The notes under the pieces are model-generated. The model did no database searches. It saw only the letters and a program-made list of their open reading frames with translations, and had not been told where the DNA came from. DNA of 64,000 nt from Heterodera schachtii (lineage: Eukaryota > Nematoda > Chromadorea > Rhabditida > Heteroderidae): NCBI GenBank assembly GCA_023374025.1, contig SIJG01000002.1, positions 782,078-846,077 of the forward strand, in the 5' to 3' direction. This document shows, piece after piece, positions 43,552 to 53,564 of this stretch; the stretch's first letter is position 1; the number at the start of each line of letters is the position of its first letter. A program made the translations under genes and the position numbers.

Positions 43552-43968
43552 TTAAGGATTTCCTATCGATTGGTGAAAACCGTTTTTTGAAAAAATCAAA
43601 CCAAAAAAAGTTTCTTCAGAAAATTTTTGAAAATTTTCGGAAAATTTTTGAACGTGCCGCAGTTGTCGGCCTGTAGCGGGTCGGGTATTACGAGTTCGGT
43701 CTTGGGCTTGGAGAAAGGGCACACCTTCACATTTTAGCGGTTCTAATGAGCTATTAGACATTTTTCTAGCATAAGATTGAATTGAGTTATGCGTTGTACT
43801 GGAACTAAAAATTCCAAACAAGCCAAAAATATCTCGTCGCTCTCTTCTTCTATTCTCTCTGTTCCCACACTCTCTCATCGTTCTCTCGCTACACCTGAAT
43901 TTTTTCCAAAATAGCTCAGAATCCAGAATCCCAGCGTATCCGGATTCTGAATTCAATGCGAAAAACAT
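43552..43968 (-). CDS. Open frame upstream of the Cys-rich gene, uncertain
   Basis: 138 codons from an ATG at 43968 (MFFALNSESGYAGILDSELF..) with an Arg/Glu-rich middle. It stops just before exon 1 of the Cys-rich gene, in a different frame. Part of its sequence recurs, diverged, at 45170-45460. It may contain a first exon or 5' UTR of that gene. On its own it has no recognisable domain. Confidence 0.25.
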   Translation of the reverse strand: MFFALNSESGYAGILDSELFWKKFRCSERTMRECGNRENRRRERRDIFGLFGIFSSSTTHNSIQSYARKMSNSSLEPLKCEGVPFLQAQDRTRNTRPATGRQLRHVQKFSENFQKFSEETFFGLIFSKNGFHQSIGNP

Positions 43969-43974
43969 AAAAAT

Positions 43975-44362
43975 AAATTAAATTAAATTAAGTAAAATAA
44001 AATAAAATAAAATAAAATAAAATAAAATAAAATAAATAAAATAAAATAAAATAAAATAAATAAAATAAAATAAAGTAAAGTAAAATAAAATAAAATAAAA
44101 TAAAATAAAATAAATAAAATAAAATAAAATAAAATAAATAAATAAAATAAAATAAAATAAAATAAATAAATAAAATAAAATAAAATAAAATAAAATAAAA
44201 TAAAATAAAATAAAATAAAATAAAATAAAATAAAATAAAATAAAATAAATAAAATAAAATAAAATAAAATAAAATAAAATAAAATAAAATAAAATAAAAT
44301 AAATAAAAAAATAAAATAAAATAAAATAAATAAATAATTAAAATAAAATAAAATAAAATAAA
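43975..44362 (+). repeat. AAAAT microsatellite (~390 bp)
   Basis: Nearly pure (AAAAT)n with scattered AAAT interruptions and a few G substitutions. It joins directly to the G-rich minisatellite at about 44362. Confidence 0.95.
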
Positions 44363-44950
44363 AAGGAGAGGGGGGAGGAGTGGAAGAGGGGGGAAAGGGG
44401 GAGGGGGGGGGGGAGGGGGCCGAAGGCCCGTACGAGCCGCGAAGCGGCGAGTGAGTACCTTAAGCGCAGAAAAGCCAGGAAAGGGGGCGGAGAGGAGAGG
44501 GGGGGAGAGACGGGGAGAGGGGGGAGGAGGGAGAGGGGGGGGGGAGAGGGGGGGGGAGGAGGAGGGGCGGGGCCGAAGGCCCCGTACGAGGCCGCGAAGC
44601 GGCCGAGCGAGTACCTTAAGGGAGAGGGGAGAGGGGGAGGGGGAGGGGGGGGGGGGGGGGGGGGAAGGGGGCCGAAGGCCCCCTACGAGGCCGCGAAGCG
44701 GCCGAGCGAGTACCTTAAGGGGACGGGGAGGGGGGGGGAAGGGGGCCGTAGGCCCCCTACGAGGCCGCGAAGCGGCCGAGCGAGTACCTTAAAGGAGAAG
44801 GGGGGGGGGGAGGAAGGGGGAGGGGGCCGAAGGCCCCCTACGAGGCCGCGAAGCGGCCGAGCGAGTACCTTAAAGGAGGGGGGGGAGGAAGGGGGAGGGG
44901 GCCGAAGGCCCTCTACGAGGCCGCGAAGCGGCCCGAGCGAGTACCTTAAG
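44363..44950 (+). repeat. GA-rich minisatellite, six units, with two GAA-loop hairpins each
   Basis: Each unit has a variable (GGGGA)n purine tract, then GGGGGCC-GAA-GGCCCCC, TACGA, GGCCGC-GAA-GCGGCC and GAGCGAGTACCTTAAG. CCTTAAG marks occur at about 44458, 44613, 44713, 44789, 44870 and 44946. The open frames through it (Arg/Gly/Pro-rich) are repeat artefacts. Long G-runs have G-quadruplex potential. Confidence 0.9.
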
Positions 44951-45500
44951 CACGGGAAAACCGATGGCTCCTGCTGGCCCCGGTGTTGAAAGCGCCCCCG
45001 GCGCTTTAACAGGGCCCATCGGGCCCTGGTTCCCTCTATAAGGGAAAAATCGGGCTTGAATTTCAATTTCTTTAATAACTCTCCAGGAAATGCTTGGATC
45101 TGCTTCGAACAAAAGAGAACAGCTATTTTTTAAGGATTCTGCATCGAATAGTGAAAAGCATTTTTTTAAAGCTCAAAATAAAAAAAAGTTTCTTCAGAAA
45201 ATTTTTGAAAATTTTTTCAAAAAATTTTGGCCGCCTGTAAACAAACCATCATAACTATGCTTAAAGTTAATCGAATGGAAAAACAAAAGGTATTCGGCAC
45301 ATCTACAGACTCTGCTCTTTAAAATGATATAAGATAGATTCGGGTCCGGGTTCGGGAAGTAGTCGAAAAAGGGATTACAGGCTTCTTTAAAATTTGCACA
45401 TTTTCAGCCCTCTTTTTCAGAATCCGGCTCAGGGGGATACGCAGGGATTCAGGGTGGGTTCTGTGAAAAATTTGGAAAACAAACACACTAGGAAATATTG
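44951..45500 (-). pseudogene. Diverged duplicate of the 5' end of the Cys-rich gene, with a collagen-like fragment
   Basis: On the minus strand, FEADPSISWRVIKEIEIQ then ARFFPYRGNQG (about 45112-45020) parallels ADPSSLKRVIQISLRN and VRFFPYIGND of exon 1 at 43520-43450. Flanking non-coding sequence also matches (TTTCTTCAGAAAATTTTTGA at 45188 and 43609). The copy then continues GPMGPVKAPGALSTPGPAGA, a short Gly-X-Y-like run, and enters the minisatellite. The later Cys exons are absent. Confidence 0.6.
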
Positions 45501-45514
45501 ATTAAATGTGTAGA

Positions 45515-45745
45515 GATCGCCTACATGCAAATTGGCAAGATCTATAATGCCGAACTCAAGATTGGTAGTTGGCATTTTTGTATAGGCTTAGAATCTAAGC
45601 TAAATAAATTTTTTGCGAAATCGGTAAAAATAGCACATTAGGGATGCTTGGCTATATGTATAAAGAACATCTACGTGCAAATTGGCATCGTTTATTATGC
45701 CGAACTCAAGATTGGTACTTGGCATTTTTGCACTGAATCGAGCCA
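45515..45745 (+). repeat. Direct repeat of ~70 bp, spaced 148 bp
   Basis: CTACATGCAAATTGGCAAGA with ATGCCGAACTCAAGATTGGT at 45520-45590 recurs as CTACGTGCAAATTGGCATCG and the same second half at 45669-45738. No gene is evident. It is followed by repeated ACAACTTT phrases at 45750-45860. Confidence 0.7.
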
Positions 45746-45869
45746 ACTTCTTATACAACTTTGCATACAACTTTTTATACAACTACCATTACACTTTACA
45801 ACTTTATAAACAACTTTCTTACATTTTTGTATACAACTTTCAGCACAACTTTTAAAATTTTTGAAAAAT

Positions 45870-46554
45870 TTGGGAGGAGGGGAGAGCGGGGCGAGGTGGT
45901 GAGGGGAGGAGAGGGTGGAGGGGGAGGGGGGGGGAGGGGCCGAAGGCCCCCTACGAGGCCGCGAAGCGGCCGAGCGAGTACCTTAAGCGCAGAAAAAACG
46001 GAAGCGGGGGGAGAGGGAGGGGAGAGGGGGGGGGGGGGAGGGGGAGAGGGGAGGGGAGGGGGCCGAAGGCCCCCTACGAGGCCGCGAAGCGGCCGAGCGA
46101 GTACCTTAAGCCAGAAAAAAGGAAACGGGGGGGGGAGGGGGCCGAAGGCCCCTTACGAGGCCGCGAAGCGGCCGAGCGAGTACCTTAAGCGCGGGGGGGA
46201 GAGGGGGCCGAAGGCCCCGTACGAGGCCGCGAAGCGGCCGAGCGAGTACCTTAAGCGCGGGGGGGAGATGGGAGGGGAGGGGGCCGAAGGCCCCCTACGA
46301 GGCCGCGAAGCGGCCGAGCGAGTACCTTAAGCGCGGGGGGGAGATGGGAGGGCAGGGGCCGAAGGCCCCGTACGAGGCCGCGAAGCGGCCGAGCGAGTAC
46401 CTTAAGCGCGGGGGGGAGAGGGGAGGGGAGGGGGCCGAAGGCCCCCTACGAGGCCGCGAAGCGGCCGAGCGAGTACCTTAAGCGCGGGGGGGAGAGGGGG
46501 CCGAAGGCCCCGTACGAGGCCGCGAAGCGGCCGAGCGAGTGCCTTAAGCGCGGG
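45870..46554 (+). repeat. GA-rich minisatellite, second block, eight units
   Basis: Same unit as 44363-44950. CCTTAAG marks occur at about 45981, 46107, 46186, 46248, 46325, 46402, 46477 and 46545. Units in the middle are about 75-78 bp and nearly identical (GCGCGGGGGGGAGA start), which indicates recent expansion. Each carries the GGCCGC-GAA-GCGGCC hairpin. Confidence 0.9.
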
Positions 46555-46630
46555 AAAACCCGATGGCTCCTGCTGGCCCAGTGTTGAAAGCGCCCCCGGC
46601 GCTTTAACAGGGCCCATCGGGCCCTGGTTT
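46555..46630 (-). repeat. Second copy of the collagen-like edge fragment
   Basis: AAACCCGATGGCTCCTGCTG..GGGCCCATCGGGCCCTGG repeats the 44955-45025 sequence with one small deletion. Both minisatellite blocks therefore end in the same fragment, suggesting a block duplication of minisatellite plus edge. Confidence 0.75.
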
Positions 46631-48000
46631 CTATAAAAGAATAAAATAATGAATAATAATTCTGATTATTTATTTTTTTCTATGATAGAATAAATCAACA
46701 TTAATAAATAAATGCTCATATAGTTTCAATTATTAAATGACAATTCGACCAGGTTAGAACAAGTTTAGAAATAATAAATTACTCAAAAAAATAACAATAA
46801 CAAATATTTAAATTGGAACAGTTAGATCTAGAAGACTTACAAATATTTCATCAACACACAAAGCAATTATAATTCTTAAATATTTTCTTTGAAGTAAAAT
46901 TAAACAATGATGAAACTCAAAATATAATGAATATTAGAACTTTAAAATCTAATTTACAAAAATAAAAATTGGATATTTCTTCTATTAAACTTAGCGATCA
47001 ATGCAGAGAAAAATTTCAAACATTAAATATAATTTTTGAAATACAATTTTATTTGTTATATTTCGAATTCATTTCTTATCTTGTTATATTTATTAATTGT
47101 GGAAAAAAGATTTAAAATATGGTAATTCAATTTTTAAAATGAAGATGTTGGCGATTTTCCAAGACAATATCGCTAAGTACTCATGAATTAACTATAAAAT
47201 GATTCAAAATAATATAAATCCACCTACAAGTCAAAAGATAAATTCTTATAAAAAATCAATATTAAGTATATTTTTATAAATAATAAAGTAAAATTTATAT
47301 TAAAGGTTATTTCAACATAAATAAAATTCAAAACAACTAATATCAATTGAAAATATTTTTACAAAGTTAGCAACATAATAATTATTTTTAGAAATATCGA
47401 ATTATAAATAACTGTTAATGAGCAAATCAGATCTACATTACTCAGAATAATGGAAATGAAATTTAAAAATATACATATATCGGTTTTTCTTGTATTTTTA
47501 GTTCTATTAAAATAATTAGTTGATTTTAAAAGATTTATTTCGGGATCTTCAATTGAATTAAATGTATTTTAAAAAGCGATATATTAACATTGAAGGTTAA
47601 AAATAGTCAAATTTAAAATGATAATTTGAATTTAGAAATAAAGGTTGAAAATTTTATATTAATGATCTTCAATTAAAATATTAAAGAAAAAAGGAAGAAT
47701 CAAAAGCAAATATTGAAAATGCTTCTATGCGAATGGAAAATATTAGAAATTTACCAAAATTTTATTTATTGAAAATAATTTATGAGCAATATAAAATTTG
47801 TACTAAATTAAAAAACTCCACATCCAAACAATACTGACTTGCAAAAATATCCTATTATTTTTGCTGATGTTTTTTGTCTGATAAAATAAAAATTTAAATA
47901 TAAATTAAACAAATAGGAAGTATAAAATTTTTCTTTAATGTCCGTTGTGTTCATCGATTTGAGAATTATTTTAAATGCATTAATTTATTAAAATTTCATA
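46631..48000. other. Very AT-rich DNA without visible gene
   Basis: No frame above 40 codons with coding-like composition, and no repeat structure was noticed. Confidence 0.55.
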
Positions 48001-48028
48001 TAATTGTATTATCTCACTTTTGTTTTTT

Positions 48029-48862
48029 TGGTTAGCCGACTTTTGCGCCGCGGACATTTGCGCCGAGCCATTTGCGCCGCGACACTTGCGCCGCTCAGCA
48101 AAAAAGACTCTTGCGCCGCGGACATTTGCGCCGTGCCATTTGCGCCACGACACTTGCGCCGCTCAGCAGAACCGACATTTGCGCCGCGACATTTGCGCCG
48201 CAGAGCGAAAAGAGACAATTATGCCGCTCATTAAAAATTTACCTGATTTGTCACAACAATTTTCTAAATTAGAATCGATTGATATTTATTACTAATTCAT
48301 TCTTCGAAGCCTTTCATGCCAAGTCCATATTGGAGTGTATATAAATGATTGATCAAACCTTGATCATTTTGGTTTACTTTGGGACCTTATGCGATGACAA
48401 GCCTTCGTATTGCCGGATTATTAGGGCGCGGATTTTTAGGGGCAAAAATTCAAAATAGCTTCCAAAATAGGGGTAAAACGCCAAAATAGGTGCAAACTTA
48501 TATGGTCAATAAGTTAAAATAGGAATTTTTAGGGTCGAGCATGCAAAATCCAAAATAGGGATTAGGGACGATAAAACGAAGAATTTTTGCGGTAACAATG
48601 TATTTTTTGTGCTTTTCTCATTGATTAAGCGCAGGAAAAAAAGTAAAACTCTAAAAATCTGCAACCTACTGATCAAGCGACTGCGCGGGCGGCGCAAATG
48701 TCCATTTTTACTGGGCGGCGCAAATGGAGCGGCGCAAATATCCACGGCGCAACTGTCTGCGGCGCAAATGACGCGGCGCAAGTGTCGCTTTAGCTGAGCG
48801 GCGCAAGTGTCCACTTTTGCTGAGCGGCGCAAATGGCGCGGCGCAAATGTCGCATCACGGTT
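48029..48862. mobile_element. Foldback element with GCGCCGC-repeat arms
   Basis: 48040-48215 holds about 12 copies of TTTGCGCCGC-type units (GACATTTGCGCCGCGACACT, TTGCGCCGCTCAGCAAAA). 48683-48858 holds the same units reversed (GGCGGCGCAAATGTCC, GCTGAGCGGCGCAAGTGTCC). The roughly 470-bp middle is AT-rich with no credible gene. Inverted arms built from a tandem repeat are the architecture of foldback-type DNA elements. Target duplication could not be identified. Confidence 0.7.
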
Positions 48863-48869
48863 TTTTCTC

Positions 48870-51100
48870 ATTAATCATCTTTTAATGAAAATAATGCATA
48901 CATTTTATGAGTATATGTTCATTTATCTTTAATTTAATTAAAGTATTAAGCTGATAATTAGTGATATGATCTTGTCAAATTTCCATCGCTCGCAAACCAT
49001 GCTTGTAAAATTTCATTCAAATGATGACGCAATTTAATTAATTCTTTATAATTGAATTTTGTTTTCGACTAAATGCTATTATAAATTATAACTGGTTTTA
49101 TCAATTAATTGCCCTTTAATGATAAAATTCATATTATTTATCATGTTTCAATTCTATATACATTTAATAAGTAATATTTTGTTTAAAAAAAGTTTGTCAA
49201 TGTTTATAATGTATAAAAATTTTCCATTTAATTTAAAAATTTTCATAAAATTCATTAAAAAATTATAATTTTTGACAAAGTGGGCATTAGAAAATGGGTA
49301 CGAGATTAAATTGTTTATTGAAGAATAAATTTTATTCATAAAAAAGCTTCAAATTTTGCAAATTAGACCGGAAACAGTGAAGAGGTTTTCTTCCATCAAT
49401 AAATATATAAAAAAATAAAATTAATTTTTCCAGAAAATCAAATCATTTATCAAAATGAATAAAAAAATCCATTTAATTATCAACAAAAAATCAGCAAAAA
49501 TAGAAAAGTATGTTCTTTTTATTAAAATGAACCAGCAAGCCCCATAAAAATTTACTTTCAAAGAATTTCCAAATTTTCTTTTTAGAAATTAACCAATTTC
49601 CATTTTTGTAAATTATTTAAATCAATCGAGCTTTGGAGTAAAATAAAAAACTTTAAAAAAATTCATCTGAATCTAGAATTAAAATATTAGACAAAGAACT
49701 CTTATAATGGAATAATAAACATTTTTATAAACACCAAAAAATTTTTCAATTTCTCTGAAACAAAAAAATGAAAACAACAATTCTATAGTAAATTTTAAAG
49801 ACAAATTCACTCAATAAATTTTCAATACAAAAAAATATAGAAATGGACAATAAAGGATTAAGAAAACCAGCCACAACAATATACTATACTTCATTTAAAA
49901 AGGGTAACAGTACAAACCAAAACATAAAAAACCCACATTCTATCGATATTAAAATATGATTACCACTTACAATTATTTTATATAAAATAAATTTTTGTGG
50001 TAAATTTTTCTTTTATTAATAATAATAATATCAAAATGATTTAAAACTAATAATTATATTTAATTTATAATTGGGAAGGCTTTAAGTGTAACGAACATTT
50101 TGAATTTGACTTCAAGAGGAGGTAATAGGGTTAAATAATATAAATAACAAACTTTATATAATTAATTTTCGTGTCCAAAGTGTTTTGTATAATAAATAAA
50201 TTAAAAATGATACTAAACAAATAATTATTGATTTTTGCACGAAAATGATAAAAAAATATATGAGATAAACTAAAAAATATTTATTATATGAAAACTTCTT
50301 CACTTTTTCGAAGATTTTGTCCAAAAACTGTCGTTCTTGCGATTTTGAGAACTCTTTTTTAAAATAGTGTTTTAGTAATATATCTACGGAAATTTAGGCT
50401 CAATTTACTTACTATAACAATTTAACGCAAAATTTTTTATTTATATGGCAAATGTTAATAAGGAAAATGAGTTAAAAAATGCATGACCAAATAATCGATT
50501 TACACATCCTATTAAAAATAGGATTAATCAATTCAATGGAAATGCTTAAAGTGAATAAATTTTTTAAATAAAAGAATTTAAAAGTTAATATTCATTAAAA
50601 TTTTGAAGAATATACATAAATAATTCTTAGTTAGAACGTCATTCTTTTTTTTGTTATGTATTATACCGGTTTGTAACGGTACCGCCAATATTGAAAAACC
50701 GGTAACGCAATTTTGGGACCAATCCTTGGATAGAAAAATCAGTAAATACCATCCTGATGTGGTAACCCACAATTTAAAGATTTAATTATATAAATACCGA
50801 AACCTTAATCAATTCAAAAATTTTAAAACCCAATTATTAAAAAATTTGTATACTTATTTAAATGTTTTTATCAAATAAATATCATAATAAATGCAAAAAT
50901 TTATAAATAAGCAATAAAATATTATTTTTAGCATAATCTAAGCTTACGAAAAATATTCAAGGTGATGTTCACAATTTAAATAAAATCATGCTTAAATAAA
51001 TATAATGTGACAAATATATAACTACTAAATTAATTCATTCTTTCCTATAACGCAGCACTAAATACCTAAGTTAAAATTTATTTCTTAGACCCTCTCCTTC
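48870..51100. other. AT-rich DNA without visible gene
   Basis: Only short, Lys/Asn/Phe/Ile-rich frames. At 50660-50710 ACCGGTTTGTAACGGTACCG and AAAAACCGGTAACGC form a small CCGGT-rich patch of unknown nature. Confidence 0.5.
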
Positions 51101-51109
51101 CTAATTTAG

Positions 51110-51223
51110 GCCAACAATTTCCATACAACCATGCACCGTCGCCCAAGGCCATCGCTTCGCTGTTCCCTTACGGACATGCAACTGAAATTTCAACGAGGAC
51201 AACAAGCGCAGCGCATAATTAGA
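51110..51223 (+). CDS. Likely terminal exon of an unidentified gene
   Basis: After TTTAG at 51105-51109, a frame reads GC QQFPYNHAPSPKAIASLFPY then GHATEISTRTTSAAHN and a stop. GC content and codon use are clearly different from the flanking AT-rich DNA. The 38-codon frame is preceded by pyrimidine-rich CCCTCTCCTTCC. No upstream exon was found within several kb, so the gene structure is unknown and the family is not recognised. Confidence 0.4.
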
Positions 51224-51651
51224 CAAAAAATAAAATTTTAAAAAGCATTATTAAAAAAATATGAATTAAAACCCCAAAAGTTAAGTTATATTTTTTATTA
51301 GCATTTTCACGATACAATTTCAAGAAGTACAATTCCGCAAATTAATGAAATTCATCATCATCATAAAATGATACTGACCAAAAAAGAATTAACAAAAAAT
51401 CCAAAAGGCATATTCCACCATTATCTAAATAAAATTGTTAAGCATATTGTAAAATTTTGCTATTGTACCCCCCTTATCGACCGTCCCATCACAGAATTCA
51501 TTAGTTATGCGAGAAAACCAAAGAAAAGAAAAAAAGATTTATTTTTAAATATTATTTAAATTAGAAATATTAAAATCCATTAATTCTAGCATAGTTTTTT
51601 ATTTTATATTTACATTTTTTTTAAAATACAAGAAAGTCACGGGCTTTTTAA

Positions 51652-53563
51652 TTGTTTTCTTTAAGAATATTAGTAAGGCATTAGGTTTATTTATAATTTA
51701 AAAAAAGTTACATTTCCTATTGGTTTTTCGTCGTTTTGTGGCAAAACGGGGAATACCAAATAATATTCTATCTGGTATTATACTGTCATTTTTGGGGTAC
51801 AATATTTTCATTATTATTTTTGTAATTAGTCAATATTATTTTATTATGTCCTTTATTTTTTATTATAATATATTTAAAACAATAGTTTTGTTTTTCGGAA
51901 TTTCTTCTTACTGTTCTATTCTATTTTTGGTGTGAAACCAGACAAAGCGACATTTATTAATAAATATAGTTGCTTATTTTTATAAAATTTTTAATTAATC
52001 TTTCCTAAATTGGAAGTTTAGTTTCATTTTAAAAAAATTATTAACCTTTTTTTTAATAAAATAGACTAAGTTAATCGGCCTACGAATTACTTGATACACT
52101 GTGTAACATTAGAATAAGGACACCCTATTTTTTGGGAGTTTAGTCACTTCCCATGAACCAATCGAGTTCAAATTTTAACTGTACGTAGCAATTCAGAAAA
52201 TATTAAGATTCTAAAATTGAGAACCCGAAATAAAGGCGGAAAAAATTTGCGAATTTTTTTTCCAAAATGGGGTGTAACATTAATATAAGGACACTTTTGA
52301 AAACCGAAAACAAAATCTCAACAACTACCAAAAAGAAACTGATAATACAAACTAAATAAGAAAGAATAAATCCTTTTTCACATTTCTGTTTATTTTGCGA
52401 ACAGAAATATATCTTTTAGGGAGAGTTATGTTGAATTTTCTAAGTTTTCAGAGAAATTAAGGGCCAAAAGGCTTAAATCGCCTCTAACATTTGCCCAACC
52501 GAATCAAACTAACAGCAATCAGCACTAAGATAACGTACAGACATCCTTTAAGCATTTTTTATTCACTTTATGCCAAAAAAAAGTCATTAAACACAAAATT
52601 TTTGCGGGTGAAAAAATACGAAAATCTGAGTAAATTCGAAAAAAAAATTCTAGGGGGTTGGGAAAAATTTTCCGTAGAAGATGATTATGACGAACAGAAA
52701 GAGCACAAAATTCTCTACAAAATGGCCTTTGAATGATTGCTCTTAGCAAGTATTCGCTGAGGGGTGCCTTACTAAAACCCGACTATAAAATGGCCTTTGG
52801 ATGAGGTCTCTACGTCGCGTCTCCGCGTAGGCGCGTCTTGTTGAAAATGGATGTCTCAAAAATGAGGAAAAATGGCTTGAATTGGGTCATTTTTTGGATA
52901 GTCGGTATTTAGCAAGGCACCCCTCAGCGAATACTCGCAATAGAGCAATCATCCAAAGGCCATTTTGTAGAGAATTTTGTGCTCTTTCTGTTGTCATAAT
53001 CATCTTCTACGGAAAATTTTTTCCAACCCCCTAGAATTTTTTTTTCGAATTTACTCAGATTTTCGTATTTTTTCACCCGCAAAAATAGGGTGTCCTTATT
53101 CTAATGTTACACAGTGTATCAAGTAATTCGTAGGCCGATTAACTTAGTCTATTTTATTAAAAAAAGGTTAATAATTTTTTTTAAATGAAACTAAACTTCC
53201 AATTTAGGAAAGATTAACTAAAAATTTTATAAAAATAAGCAACTATATTTATTAATAAATGTCGCTTTGTCTGGTTTCACACCAAAAATAGAATAGAACA
53301 GTAAGAAGAAATTCCGAAAAACAAAACTATTGTTTTAAATATATTATAATAAAAAATAAAGGACATAATAAAATAATATTGACTAATTACAAAAATAATA
53401 ATGAAAATATTGTACCCCAAAAATGACAGTATAATACCAGATAGAATATTATTTGGTATTCCCCGTTTTGCCACAAAACGACGAAAAGCCAATAGGAAAT
53501 GTAACTTTTTTTTTAAATTATAAATAAACCTAATGCCTTACTAATATTCTTAAAGAAAACATA
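51652..53563. repeat. 1.9-kb palindrome around a mariner-like element
   Basis: The outer arms 51652-52096 and 53117-53563 are near-identical inverted copies, from GTTTTCTTTAAGAATATTAG to CGAATTACTTGATA. Each arm contains the same 71-codon hydrophobic frame (RRFVAKRGIPNNILSG..), at 51723-51935 and 53492-53277. Because both arms are inverted copies, this frame is probably just arm sequence, though its conservation is notable. The symmetry centre is at about 52606. Confidence 0.85.
52095..53118. mobile_element. Mariner-type element inside the palindrome
   Basis: The element 52097-53116 begins CACTGTGTAACATTAGAATA and ends with the complement, between TA dinucleotides. The terminal repeat GTAACATTAATATAAGGACA recurs internally at 52273. 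An inner hairpin (52592-52780 with 52905-53092) shares GAAAGAGCACAAAATTCTCT and ACAAAAT with the foldback MITE at 29938-30858. No transposase is present. Confidence 0.8.
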
Positions 53564-53564
53564 A

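Noticed and set aside
44451..46617. Long Arg/Gly/Pro-rich open frames on both strands (113-189 codons)
   Set aside because: They run through the GA-rich minisatellite in several frames at once and have unit-length periodicity, so they are repeat artefacts.
51723..51935. 71-codon hydrophobic protein conserved in two copies (also 53277-53492)
   Set aside because: The two copies are arms of one palindrome, so the identity does not show selection on a protein.
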